Assembly: GCA_003194525.1 (NCBI GenBank)
Contig: NBIV01000094.1
Coordinates: forward strand, 124,001-188,000
Length of the DNA stretch: 64,000 nucleotides
Origin: Gracilariopsis chorda
Taxonomy: Eukaryota > Rhodophyta > Florideophyceae > Gracilariales > Gracilariaceae
Direction: 5' to 3'
A model generated the notes under the pieces. That model did not search any database, had not been told where the DNA came from, and worked only from the letters and a program-made list of their open reading frames with translations. Below, piece by piece: positions 1 through 10,617 of the stretch (its first letter is position 1; the number at the start of each line of letters is the position of its first letter). The position numbers and the translations under genes are program-made.

Positions 1-594
1 GTTTAATGCAAACAGGAGACTTCCCAACAACAGGTATTAAGCACACTGAAGTTCCTCTCCACAGTGAACCCGCGCCGCGAGCGTGAGACTGTGACTTGCG
101 CACACTACTTCCTTACCACAAAGATTCTGTGCCGTAACTCTGCCGTTGAGAGAGAGCTGCCAGCAATTGTACCGGATTCAGCTGAAGCAGTCTGAAATCA
201 CATTGAATCTGGACACCTCACGATGTTCCTTGCAGAGTTTAAAAACTTGCTCCCACGGCACCGTGTAGCTGCAATGCAGCTTGCCATTGAAAAGAATGGT
301 ATTATGGGTAACTACGATATGTGCGCGAGATGGCTGCGGGAGCTAACTGAGCGAGCACCAGACCGAGCGAAAGCAGAACTCGAAACCAAACTTTCAGCTT
401 GTGTGCTCAATGTGGAAACAAACAAACATAAGCCGCCGACTAACCGTATCTGCTACGCCTGATTGCAGATAGTTACATCTCCCTATGGAAAATGCTCAGT
501 CTGCCAAGCTGTGTTCCACACTGTATCCGGTGATTTGTTGCACGGGCAGTTATGTGATGTATGCTACGTGGGTATAGTCCACCGTAAGGTATAA
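1..594 (+). pseudogene. C-terminal remnant of coatomer subunit alpha (COPI alpha)
   Basis: Coatomer alpha coats COPI vesicles at the Golgi. The frame starting at base 1 reads through to the TAA at 592-594 with internal stops near base 4, at 193-195 (TGA) and at 460-462 (TGA). The best part (223-594) has a helical stretch with CARWLRELTERAPD and KLSAC, then ICYA, then two CxxC pairs in KCSVCQAVF and QLCDVC. This order matches the end of plant-type alpha-COP, where an LSAC-like helix is followed by an ICxxS segment and a CPYC...CxVCD zinc-ribbon-like tail. The family protein is about 1,200 residues, so only the last roughly 190 codons are present, with a probable frameshift near base 40. The identification rests on remembered family features and is not certain. 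It is a broken copy or the cut end of one that starts outside the window. Confidence 0.5.
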
Positions 595-1193
595 GACAAG
601 ACACGGATTCTTCAATTCGAAGACATAATAGCTATCTCCGATATTACTTCGAATGGTTGTTTGGATACAGAACGCACCCAGTCTACCACCGTTGACATTA
701 TTGTCATCGCTGCGCTCTCCTTCATGGCAGCCATGCCGGTTACCCACAGCTTCCGATGCGTCTTTCAAAGCATGCAATCCGCAAGACGTACTCTACTCAC
801 AGGTCCAAGCTCACTGCCATAAATGCATCCAATAGGGCATATGAGGACTTTCATCCGTCAGAAGACTTAACTGCCTCTCGAGCATTTGCAAGTCCACCTC
901 GTCTATCAAAACTCCGCCGTTCACATGGGTTGCAAAATTTGTGACAGAACTGCATACAGCTTAGGAAATGTGCCTGAGGTCAAACGACCACGTTCGTGCC
1001 GTAGTGGTTAAGTTCTTGGAAGCAGCAAATTCTAAGATGGAGGCAGCTCAAAACATGTTGCAACTTTGGCCTGATACTTCGATCCCCCTTAACTTTGTGC
1101 AACCGCTGTTAACTCCAAACCCTACAAAGAAGCAAGAAAGCTCCAGAGCTGCAAATATGTACTTAAGAACTACATAACAATAAACTGCCGATT
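595..1193. other. 600 bp without a recognisable gene
   Basis: Only short overlapping frames occur. The longest plus-strand one (968-1177, 69 codons, with a KxEAAQNMLQLWPDTSIP segment) resembles nothing I can name. It is probably transposon debris between the coatomer fragment and the hAT element. Confidence 0.3.
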
Positions 1194-2032
1194 CTATTGT
1201 TCCAGAATGGCTTCCATCTCGACCATGTCAGGGAGTGGCAGAGATTCATCGTTGACTTCCTGCCAATCTAGTTCTAATTCTAATTCCTCACTGTGGCATA
1301 GTTCTACACCAGCGTGGCTGAGAACTCGTTCCATTACTTCATTTTCTTCTGAAGTCGCAGGGGCTTCGATGAGCTCATGGTCTATGTTGGCACGCCCTTT
1401 TGTACCTCTACACGGAGAACGCCTCGAGTTGAAGATGGCGCTGTTAAATGCGCAAAAAACCATCTTCTTCACCTTTCTTGGGTGAAGACGGTGTCGTATG
1501 GACGTTCGAATGCGTTTCTGAGCACTGAAACGTCGCTCAACGGAGGAAAAAACGGACTCAGGCAAAGAATACGCAATGAAAACGCGCGCAATATATACGC
1601 TTTCTTCTGTATCCAGTACATGGCTGGCATGTTTCCATATGCGAGCAAAATACGACGTCGACTGTCATCGTCTAGTTCCATGTTCCATTCCATTCTCGTA
1701 AACGTAAACTCTTCGAAAAAATGCTGCGTAGCACCATCCACTCCACCAGCGCTGGGCAGCTTCCAGGATGGTGGAAATGCATCTGACAGTACAAAAGTTT
1801 GCATATGGTTTAGGATATGCACATTATAATTCGACATGTCTTCACGAGCGCTAAGAATGTCCATTGCGTATGCAACATAATGCCGTGGTGTTAACAGCGA
1901 AATCCGTCGCCCTGTGCCATACAAGCGGTCCTCAAAGACCTGCGACAATTTTCCCTTTGTCTCCGGTGTGAAGAAAGGTGTGGTTGGCAGTTCATCCAGC
2001 TCTCGTCGGAGATGAAGGGTGACTGGCAGCAC
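1194..2032 (-). pseudogene. hAT transposase, C-terminal part with dimerisation region
   Basis: Two overlapping minus frames (2032-1469 and 1565-1194) form the C-terminal half. The first shares its frame with the DUF659 segment. The second contains ERRFSAQKRIRTSIRHRL followed by HPRKVKKMVFCAFN, the hallmark of the hAT C-terminal dimerisation domain (AxRNFSxxxxIHxxxRNRLxxxxxxxLxFxxxN). The last 40 residues are acidic, as is common at hAT C-termini. A frameshift around 1500-1560 divides the two parts. Without it this would be an ordinary hAT C-terminus. Confidence 0.75.
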
Positions 2033-2461
2033 ATCTCAAATGAAACTTTCTTCGTTCTCGAACATTCTCAAGTACTGCCGTACAAGTCTCAGCGCGTGAT
2101 ATGTATCTAGACACTTATCATGAAGCGTTTCGTACCCAACCGAACTCGCGAAAAACATTCTTCTCTCATTGGTGCGAGCCCCAAATAGATTTGTTGCAAA
2201 TTCCTGGCAACCAACGAGTCTGAGATAGATATTGTGGCCGCGTAATAAAGATTATAGCATACATTCTGAGCTGGCGAACCTCGTAGTTGCCATCTTGACT
2301 GGCAGTATTGCAGTTCGTGGCGGAAGCACTCGAAAATAAGCATCAAGAGCCTTGGTTGTTGATTGGTACCCATTGTTTCGGAACGTTGCGTTATACTCTT
2401 ATTTCAGTTCCTTAAACCTAAAATAAAGCTTTGGACGGTTTTGGAGATTCGTAACCAGCGT

Positions 2462-2944
2462 TTATATCACATCTAAAAATTCTTTACTCCACTGCAAACT
2501 CCCGATATCCTGCATTAGCAAGTTTGCTAAATGGATTTGATCATGGCAACTGATCATCCAATTGGAACGAGTTGCAAGCATTCGTTTTGCAACTTCGCAT
2601 GCGATGGTGTTATCGCCCGTCACACCGCATATATTTTTCATGTCTCCAAATTCCTTCATGGTGTCCGCCACAATATGCACATAGAATGAAGCATCGGAAA
2701 GTTCCAAATCCGTGTATATGGACCTTGTCAAACGATTGACTCCGGTGATCGACAGCAGAACATTGACGACACTTGCTTGCTGTTCGTCTTTCCATACATC
2801 GAAAATTAAAGTGCCAAAGCTGTGTTGCAAGCCCGTAGTAATTGAACCCTTAACGTGGGTTAAAAACTGCTGATAGTATGCATCTAGATTTTTGGAACCC
2901 ATTCGACTAGCGCTTGGAATGTTACCCCCATGAAGAGGATTCAA
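2462..2944 (-). pseudogene. hAT transposase, DUF659 catalytic segment
   Basis: The 160-codon frame contains TLIFDVWKDEQQASVVN, a variant of the DUF659 GxxLxxDGWTD motif with the first catalytic Asp; GVTGDNTIACEVAKRM, matching the second Asp motif (VVTDNASN in the family); and CHDQIHLANLLMQDIG, matching the conserved cysteine-histidine helix (CxxHxLNLxxxDI). The motif order and spacing support DUF659/hAT strongly. It ends at a TAA at 2462-2464; the following transposase sequence (2033-2461) is scrambled among frames. Confidence 0.75.
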
Positions 2945-2949
2945 GAGCT

Positions 2950-3414
2950 TCAGAAGAAGGTAGAGCTCGTTCTTACCTTCTTGTCTGCTGAGGGTGAAGG
3001 TGACATGTGGTTAACAATAAGTGAGGTTAAAAGTTCTCGTATTCTTGAATGCTTCTCATAGGAGTCAAAACTGTCGGTGCTAACTTCACGTACCTCTCTT
3101 TTTTTCAATTTCCGTACCTTCTTTTCACGATTGTGAACGGTGCTGTTGGTACTTCTTCGACATGGGTTGTTAGTGGTTTCCGGAACTCCATAAACCAAAG
3201 CAGAGCTTCGTAACTTACGATAATGATCTGCGTAATGATCATTCTCTGAAAAACGATGCTCCTTGATTGGTTTAGCTGTCTTAATGTAATAAAAAACATG
3301 CTTTACTAGCTGCGTTGCATTCGGTGTCGACGCATAAGGCAGATAAGCACAGGCTTTGCAGGATATCTGCATCCGAACATCAGAACCGGAAGAGTCTGAA
3401 ACGAAATCTTGCAC
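2950..3414 (-). pseudogene. hAT transposase, N-terminal BED-type zinc finger part
   Basis: This 154-codon frame begins with an acidic-serine segment and then has a CKAC pair followed about 18 residues later by a histidine in QLVKHV, the spacing expected of a degenerate BED zinc finger, which binds transposon ends in hAT proteins. It continues into a basic stretch (KKVRKLKKREV). It lies just upstream, in transcription direction, of the DUF659 segment. A possible N-terminal extension lies in another frame up to 3572. A frameshift or stop near 2947 separates it from the next segment. Confidence 0.5.
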
Positions 3415-4476
3415 GAAACATTACGTGATCCACCAACTTTTCTTTCGTCCTCTACGTCTTTTGAAGCTTGGAGAAGACGTTTTCGATCAAGGTACGTTTG
3501 CGCCTGAGGAAATTTTGCGCACAAACAAAACGGTAACGTATGGTTTTTTGGTGTCAAGAGTGGAAAGAGCAAAACAGGAACCGTGTGAGAGAGAGCAATT
3601 GAGAAAAAGAGATTGTAAAGAGAACTGGCGGCTTGAGTTGCATAAAAGTTTTTGCAGAAGCAAAATCTGGCGCTTTAATCTACACCTGTTGCGGACTCGA
3701 GCCACATACATATTTTATAATTAGCTTCAGTTGAATTTTACGCGCCCCTTTGTTGGCCGTTGTGTCAGTAGCAGGTGTGATTTATGCACCTGTTTACCAA
3801 CCAAAAACCTTCGTCGATGGATTCAAGTTTGAACGTCGGTAAGTTGACTTTGGTCTACTTACTGACCAGAAACATTGTATGAAGACTATGTCTTCTGAAT
3901 ATTCGTCGGGGCAGTGGCTCAAAGTGGAATACGCTTCACAACGACTGACTCTTTTCAAAGGTTGTACCACAAAGGTTCAAAGGTTGTACCACAACCTTTG
4001 AAAAAAGTCACAGTGGCTGAGCTTGTAACGATGTCACAGCAGAGACTCAAAAATATCTTGCACGACCCTATAATTTTTGAAAACGAAGAAACACGGCGGT
4101 GGACACGCCTTCGTGCACATGGAATGCGGCACACGATTATCTTCGTCAAACGGCAGTCCCGACCTTGTTAGGCACTGACAGAATCTCAGATGCTATCGTC
4201 CGCCGATTATTGACTATTGGGTGATCACCTGAGAAGGTAGGAAAGCCATTTTTTTGGAGCATACCTTCAGTCTAAGTGTATCACGCGTATCACGAGAGTT
4301 GGTGTTCAGCCAATACTATGGAATCAGGCAAAGTAAGTTCTAAGTCCGTGGTGACCCTGAAGCGGAATGCTCTCAATCAGGGTTGGAATCTAACTTTTTG
4401 GTACCTCTAAAAGTTTCCCGTTTACGAAAATTTGTCATAGAAGACGAGAAATCGGACAATTATCCCCCGGAGTTCG
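3415..4476. other. About 1 kb without a recognisable gene
   Basis: Frames on both strands are short (up to 122 codons at 3356-3724 plus, which overlaps and mirrors the hAT remnant). A frame at 3914-4171 plus (85 codons) is not recognisable. The only clear structure is the inverted repeat at 3952-4004. Confidence 0.3.
3952..4004. repeat. Perfect 14-bp inverted repeat with an embedded direct repeat
   Basis: The 14-mer TTTTCAAAGGTTGT at 3952-3965 is the exact reverse complement of 3991-4004. Inside it, CAAAGGTTGTACCACAA occurs twice (3956-3972 and 3978-3994, period 22). The second copy with the right arm makes a 10-bp stem with a 3-base loop (3978-4000). It may be a small foldback element or a slipped duplication. 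Confidence 0.85.
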
Positions 4477-4592
4477 TTATCGAATACATCATGGTGAGAT
4501 GTATGATCCATTGGGGGTGATTTATTATCGAATGCATCATGGGTGACGAATATGATCCATCGGGGGTGATTTATTATCGAATTAATTGGTAT
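4477..4592. repeat. Short tandem repeat, unit 48-49 bp, about 2.3 copies
   Basis: Units begin at TTATCGAAT at 4477, 4525 and 4574. Each contains CATCATGG, TATGATCCAT and GGGGGTGATTTA, with a few substitutions and one single-base length difference. No function is apparent. Confidence 0.85.
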
Positions 4593-7210
4593 GGATACCC
4601 TTTGGAAAAGGAAACGAGTGCACCCATCCCACACCAAGCTAGGTCAAAAGTCCTTCAATATCAACGAAGAGCTCGAACAACGATAGCGAAAATGATGGAT
4701 AAACCCCAAATAGAGTAGAACCGTACACGGTACCCAAAGGGTATCGCATGACAGCGAAGTGAAGAAGTTCGAAGAAGAGAAGAAGAAGAAACTTCTCGTC
4801 CGAGATACAACGAAGTTGATGAAATGATGTAATTATAGGATTACTGGATTAAATTGTATACCATTCTAACTGTTTAACTAAGAAATTTAATGATTTTAAG
4901 AACATTATGAAGCGAAAACTGAAGGAGAAGCTTGAAGAAAGAAATAAGAAGCACAAAAGATTGGTTTAATCCAGAAGCCATTGCAATATCTATCGCTTAT
5001 ATGTTAATATCAGAATACTAAATCCAAGGTATCCCCAAGATAGTCCCGCACCACATACACTGGTTGACTGAGAATAGTTTGGCATGGCGAAAGCCAGGAG
5101 CTGTTTAACACCTATCATGTCTGGAGATACTTGGATCTTGAGTTTTTTTATATTCGCGTGGAACGCAATGACCTGAAAGTCCCTTTCAACTGGAGGCAGT
5201 AAGCCTACCTGAGATTTCAGCCCATGCATCAACGTCACGAAGCCCTAACCCTCGGGAGCGAAAGCAATAGATTGGATGGACGCCTCAGTGTTTATTGGAT
5301 CAACTTAGTCTATAGACAGTGCATATTGACGGCCCCTAAAATCGTTGGGCTCGTCATTCATCAGCCAATCATCGAATTCGACCGAAGCCTAGTAATCATC
5401 ATGACCCACAAATCCTTTTGAATGACCCGCTGATATGGTCCGCAGAATACTGAGGTGCTCTACTGCCTGAAAACGGTACAACGTTGCACCCACAATTGGT
5501 CGTAATAAGCATAATCTCCAACAGTTGGATACCAGTGGCTCAGAAACGTATCACAAAGATTTTTCGGGCACTAATAGCGGATGTCCCACGGAACGGTATC
5601 TCAGTTGATCTGTTCGATCACATCCACAATGTAGAACACTTCACTCATGTTCTATTGGAAGCGTGATGACATTAACAAGCCAAGCTTTTGAGAATGTGTA
5701 AAACCATTGGCAGTGTTAAGCAAAGAAAGTAGTGTTTAGAAGCTTCCCAGAGGAGGACAAACGTTACGCGAGTAGCCCATTCCACGGCGATAACTGACCA
5801 ATAACCGAATTTTAGATCACAAATGATGTGAGAACTAATATAAGTTGAAGAGGGAGGTAGTTCCGTGAAACAATCCTAGAGTAAGTTAACATGACGCTAA
5901 CAAAGTAGTAGAGATGCAAAGAGACCCTGACATTTTGCAGGAAATACCGTTCAGTTTCGATATGAATTTATGGAATGAGATACCAATGGCGTCAACGCGC
6001 TAGCCGCTCAAATCCAGTTTTCTCAGAGAAACTCGCTTGCATTTCGGAACCACGGATGAGCCGAAACTCTGCAGTGATGATTGATGTCTTCCAACGGAGA
6101 ATATTGGACTTGATGGTTAGCTGCATTGCTGTTTCGAAGTGAGCCTTGTCGAAACTTAATAGGTTAAAACCATAGAAAAGTTCGATATAGGTAAGGTACC
6201 TAGATGCGTCGAATTCGCGTGCGATGAGAATCAGGTGCTGACAGATAGTACGCATGAGCCGTTTATATACAAGTCGCATAATTTATTCTTGGGCCCCATA
6301 CAGGTTCTGCCAACGGCAGATATATATCCTAAAAATATTAAGATTTAACGCCATGCGTCCTTGCCAGTCATGTGAGGTGACTATGTCAATTGCACGCCCA
6401 CTAAATAGAACGCCGTCGTGTGCGTAGGACTGAATCAGTGCTACATTGAAACTCTCAGCCGGGTGAAATCCAAGAAGCGCGGGCAGATATCGATAGATTC
6501 TGTAACAGATCTCGTGCTTTCAGGGTTACCCTGCCAAACCACCAGAGTTGGTTAATTATCTGAGAAAAGTGTCACCCTCGGACGTGTACCAGATTGCTTA
6601 CAAGAGCCTGAACCTGAGGCAACTGAGCCGCAGAAAACCGGATCCGTCCGGAAGACGAAGGAGCGATACTCTCAGACTAGGGAGCACCTGTTTTAAGGTT
6701 ATGCAGACTGGAATAGTTGGTTTTCATTGGTGAGGATGAATAATCGGATTCGATGTTGTAGTTTTTGGTTTGCAACGTTATGCTTGGAAGCGGAGAAAGG
6801 TTGAGATCACTCATGAGAAGTTAAATTATTTATATCCTGCGTCACTTGCAGGTTGCTCGTTATAGTTGCAATGTTTTCTTGTTTGAGAAGAGTGCGTTGT
6901 GGAGCAATTCGAGTACGCATATCTTCTATCGAGGTGGATCATGAGTGAATCAGTATCGACGTGGCATCCCATTAGTGCTCAGGACTACCGCATTTGTGCG
7001 TTGTTCGTCTTTCTGAAAGAGCATCGGATGCCATGATATAGCCTCTGTAGTTATTTGCATTGCTCATTCGAAAACCGTTCTGATCCTTTCTTCCCTAACA
7101 TTTTAAGAGTGGCTTTTGGAATATAATAATAGAGTTTGATGAGATATTGGTTTTTTGTAATGGGTCGTGGTCGCCCAAGACGTAACTCGGCGGGGCTCGC
7201 ATTATCTATA
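4593..7210. other. 2.6 kb without a recognisable gene
   Basis: Frames are all under 100 codons and none shows a family motif. The longest is a minus frame at 5992-6279 (95 codons, with LVYKRLMRTICQHLILIA). A purine-rich GAAGAAG tract lies at 4761-4795. The stretch may contain old transposon debris that I cannot identify by eye. Confidence 0.3.
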
Positions 7211-7510
7211 TATGTGAACTCCCACCTTGTCGGAGTGCGCTGGAACACTGGAGGTGCTGAGCAAAACGCTCGCGGAGCCCGTCAAAGCGCCAGGGGAGCC
7301 AGCTAGAGCTCCAAAGATGCTCTTTAAAACCCTTGAGCAACACTGAGAGGAGCTGTGGGTCGTCGGAGAGGAGCGAGAAGGCCACGAAGACGTAAAACTG
7401 ATATTCCACAAACCGATGCAGAGTGGGAGAATGAGAGCGGCGCAAATGTACATGACCCAAGTATTGAAGTCACTGAGTTCTCGCAATTTGTGCCTCTGTA
7501 GGTCCCTCCT

Positions 7511-7942
7511 TTGCCTCCGGAATTTTCTCTTCCACCTATGGCGCCTGGTCGTTCTATGCCACCTGCTCTTCCCCCTCTGCTTGTGCTAATTGCAATTCCT
7601 CCTCCACCTCCGCAACCTTTTCTGCCTTCTCTGGCAGGTTCATGGTCTCAAATTTCGGTAGTTCAGCAACCCGATCTGGGTCATGCGCTTGATGCTTCAG
7701 CGGCTAACGCCCAAAGTTTTGGCACTGCGCAATCAATTTCATTGGAGAACGTCATGAAGAGGTACGCAGCGCGTCCTCAACGAGGTCTGTTTCGGGTGTA
7801 CTACACATCGTATGCATATGCGAGGGCTGCAAAGAGGGATGGGAGTCTGCAAGCAAGTATTCAAGATTCTGAAACACATGCAAATGCAAGTGCTCGCCGC
7901 TGCGGAAGATGTGAGTCCACAGCGCACACTATGCGGTCGTAA
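7511..7942 (+). pseudogene. Proline-rich fragment, candidate N-terminus of the Helitron protein
   Basis: This 143-codon frame starts with a run of proline (PPALPP, PPPPPQPFLP), then an Ala/Gln/Ser region and RRCGRCESTAH. The frame is open upstream to about 7340 apart from one TAG at 7499-7501, and includes an Arg-rich GRRRGARRPRRR stretch. Its position upstream of the Rep domain, on the same strand, suggests the low-complexity leader common in RepHel proteins. Motif support is weak; a separate captured gene is equally possible. Confidence 0.3.
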
Positions 7943-8447
7943 AAGTTGAAGAGCTGGAAGTTGCGCATATTTCACTACAAGTAGTGTGGCTGCGTTTTGA
8001 TGGGGAGGGAAACAGATGTTACGTGTTGCGGAAAAACTCGAGCCAACAGATGGGGCGTGGTGTTTTGCCGAAGAAAAACTAATGCATCACTAGGGACAAT
8101 CTACCAAATCTGAGCTTTTTATTTCAACTCACTGAACATCAATACGTTGTTTGCATCTAAGCTCATGTTTATGGACATGTCGTACGCCCACGTGGGAGGT
8201 TCTCCTTTCGTACGCCTAGAAGAAAACGCTGCTATTATCCTTTCTACCCAGATGCAGAACAGCTCTCGCTACAGCTTTTTGTGGAGCACTGGGTGTCGTG
8301 ATGCACTCTACGGTCCAGTGCGATTCAACGCCTGGACTGAATTCAAACGGATTCAAAGTGTATTCCTCTCTTGAGATAATAACGTTAGCACAGCCTATAT
8401 TGGCGTGATGCGCGCCTACGCACGCCTGTGCACAGACACGCAAGCTG

Positions 8448-8475
8448 ACGCACACCTACGCAATTGGGTGTGCGT
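8448..8475. repeat. 9-bp perfect hairpin
   Basis: ACGCACACC (8448-8456) pairs with GGTGTGCGT (8467-8475) across a 10-base loop, in a stretch (8404-8475) rich in degenerate ACGCAC repeats. Helitron ends carry hairpins, but no CTRR end follows this one, so it is recorded only as a structure. Confidence 0.7.
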
Positions 8476-9308
8476 GCTGATGAGTCTTTAAGTAGCAGTA
8501 TCAACCCAGGAGCCCTATAAGAGGGCTCGCAGAGGCGCCGTAAAGTTAGAGAGACCGGCAGGTGTCTGATAGAACTCGCGCGCCGCCTCCGTTTCCAGTC
8601 CACACTGGGATGCCTAGTCTTCAAGCTGAGGACTTCCGTCGTCCGTTCATGCGCACGTGTGTACAGATCATTAACGTGAGACAAATGGTTCCGAATCTCT
8701 CCGATCTGTCGCACGCACGTCCGGATGTGGTACCAGAAAGGTATCGCTCTCCAGCAATTGAACAGAAACAACAAATGCAAGACTCCTACGCTGTTGACCT
8801 TAGTGAGCAAGTGATTGACGAAGGCGTAGTTGTCAATGAGTACCAGGGTGCATGGAGTGTAGCCATCAATGTTCCTGACGCAGGCAGAGAATCGCTGCCA
8901 GAAGAATCTGGAGAAGGTAAACACTTGAAGATGCGGACAGTCGTGGTAGAGCCTACTGAACTGTTTCGAGTGGAAGCGCAAGTACCGTAGCTCGTGCAGA
9001 GTACAGTGACAGAAGAACATTGTCCCCAGCATCTGGTACTTCCGTAATAAGTACGATAAAAGATGCTTCTGCCCTCTTCATGTGTTGCTGAAAAGGGTAC
9101 AATACCACTGCTGTATTTGTATAGCGTGCACCAGCCTATTGACCGCGCCAAGTTTCTATAAGTAAAAGACGCCGCCAACTCTGCGGGAGTGACAGGGCTC
9201 TTGGACGACGAGTACATGCTAAGGGAACTAACTTGGCACGGGCACTCCAAGAGGTGTCCGTAATCAAACAATGTTCTACTTAACAGCGGGCCGCTGCTAT
9301 AGTCCTCA

Positions 9309-9797
9309 TTGCTTCGCACTTACACGAACATCGAATATATTACGCTTCGCTTCTTAGAGCGAGAACAACAGGCTCGAATCGTTCAAGAGCAGGAGGTACA
9401 AGGAGCCCAAGCACAAGAACAACTATTCAACCAGCCTTATCTGATAGGGCATGTCTACAATCAGTGCACTAAAGCGTTCATCAATGACTTGGAGAAAGAC
9501 TCCAAGCAATTCTTATGGCTAGAGTGTGTCGGGATTGCAGCAAAGCTCAAGTTTCAAGAGCACAACGTACCACATGCTCACATACCAATGTGCCTAGAAG
9601 ATGGAGTTATTGAAGCCATTGAAGTGATAGAAAACAAGACCGGCGCAGAAATGCCAGCACCAGGCGAGGATGGCGAATCAGAGACATTGTACTGCAGATG
9701 CACGGGCATCGTCACACCTCGTACTGCCGTTTTGGAAACGATGAGCGGGGCAGGATTGGTTATGACAATGCAGAACTTGTGCCAGAGACGTATATAG
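9309..9797 (+). pseudogene. Helitron Rep (HUH endonuclease) domain fragment
   Basis: Rep nicks and joins DNA during rolling-circle transposition. The frame contains NQPYLIGHVYNQCTKAFIND, matching the conserved stretch ending in a VxRVFxxKxxxFxxDL pattern before the nuclease core, then KFQEHNVPHAHIPMCLED. The latter equals the family signature EFQKRGLPHAHILLWL and carries the metal-binding HUH pair (residues 89 and 91 of the frame; bases about 9573-9581). The first codon is TTG and the protein-coding signal extends upstream past a TAG, so this is the middle of an older, longer gene. The catalytic tyrosine region downstream is scrambled. Confidence 0.75.
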
Positions 9798-10617
9798 AGT
9801 CCGTAACCAACTGCGTAGTATACTGCCGAAGGACGGAACAAAACTTGCGGATTGTGCCGTAAAATCCAGACGTGCCAGAATATACCATTCCCACACCGAT
9901 TTCGAACGAACAAAAGGTGGTTTTGCAGAGTCATTATTGACAAAGCCAGCATTCAAGCAGCGGAATATAGAAAACATGTTGCTCACATTGGGCAATGGAA
10001 AAGCAGGGCAGCGCTCAGGTGTTGGCCAAAATGAAGTACCCAATGACATTCGCACGTACATGTGTGCTCGTATCATAGGAGCAGTGAACGCTACTTAGAG
10101 AATGTTTGAGCTCGGGCATGTGCACATTAGTCCCTTTGTAGAGAAGCTGGCCATTTATCTCGATGGGGAACGCAATGTGCTGCGGTACCATAATCAAATG
10201 AATCAACCGCTCAACTCCTCTACGCTGGAGTGCTACTTTGCCTGGCCTGATCAGCACGACCATCTTGAATATCTCCTGTAATATGAGAAAACGCGGCGGT
10301 ATAGAAATCTCCCAGTCGGGGTGGTGCGAGGGCAGGGCGGAGACCCATCGCAACTTTCAAGGGACACCGGACGCCCGCTAATGTTTGTTGTTGACCGCGA
10401 AGACGAAGAGCAATGCGTGGCGCGGAGTCGTCAGGTGCGACAAGCGGATACTGAACTGTTTTCTCTGCGTCCCATTCTGATCAACCGACGTTCGCATTCG
10501 TACTTGGACGCTCGTACGTTCGAGGGAGTGGAACATGATACGGTCGAGCAAGTAGCTGTAGCCAGGATGGGTACAATGATGGAAATGGTAGTGGATGTAA
10601 TCGAGAACCAAAGATGA
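9769..10617 (+). pseudogene. Helitron Rep-helicase linker region
   Basis: One frame stays open from about 9769 to 10617 except for a TAG at 10096-10098 and a TAA near 10279. It contains NEVPNDIRTYMCARIIGAVN then RMFEL, matching the Helitron pattern DEIxxYxxARYxSASEAxWRIFxF; the TAG sits exactly where the family has Trp. It then has PFVEKLAIYLDGERNVLRY, matching the VxRLxVHLPxxQxVxF motif, and ARTFEGVEHDTVEQVAVARM, matching DLRTVNGxxHxTFxEAAxAxGL. These three motifs in order are diagnostic of RepHel proteins. Confidence 0.75.

Larger units (their letters stand above)
1194..3414 (-). mobile_element. Degenerate hAT-superfamily DNA transposon (DUF659 type)
   Basis: Read on the minus strand, the region gives in order a BED-like zinc finger, a DUF659 catalytic-domain segment and a hAT C-terminal dimerisation motif, which is the domain order of plant-type hAT transposases. 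Coding capacity is spread over three frames with several stops, so the transposase is dead. hAT elements make 8-bp target duplications and have short terminal inverted repeats; I could not identify either by eye, so the true element ends are unknown and the limits given are those of the coding remnants. Confidence 0.75.

Noticed and set aside
1207-1829. Plus-strand frames of 92 and 150 codons
   Set aside because: They are shadows of the hAT C-terminal dimerisation region on the minus strand.
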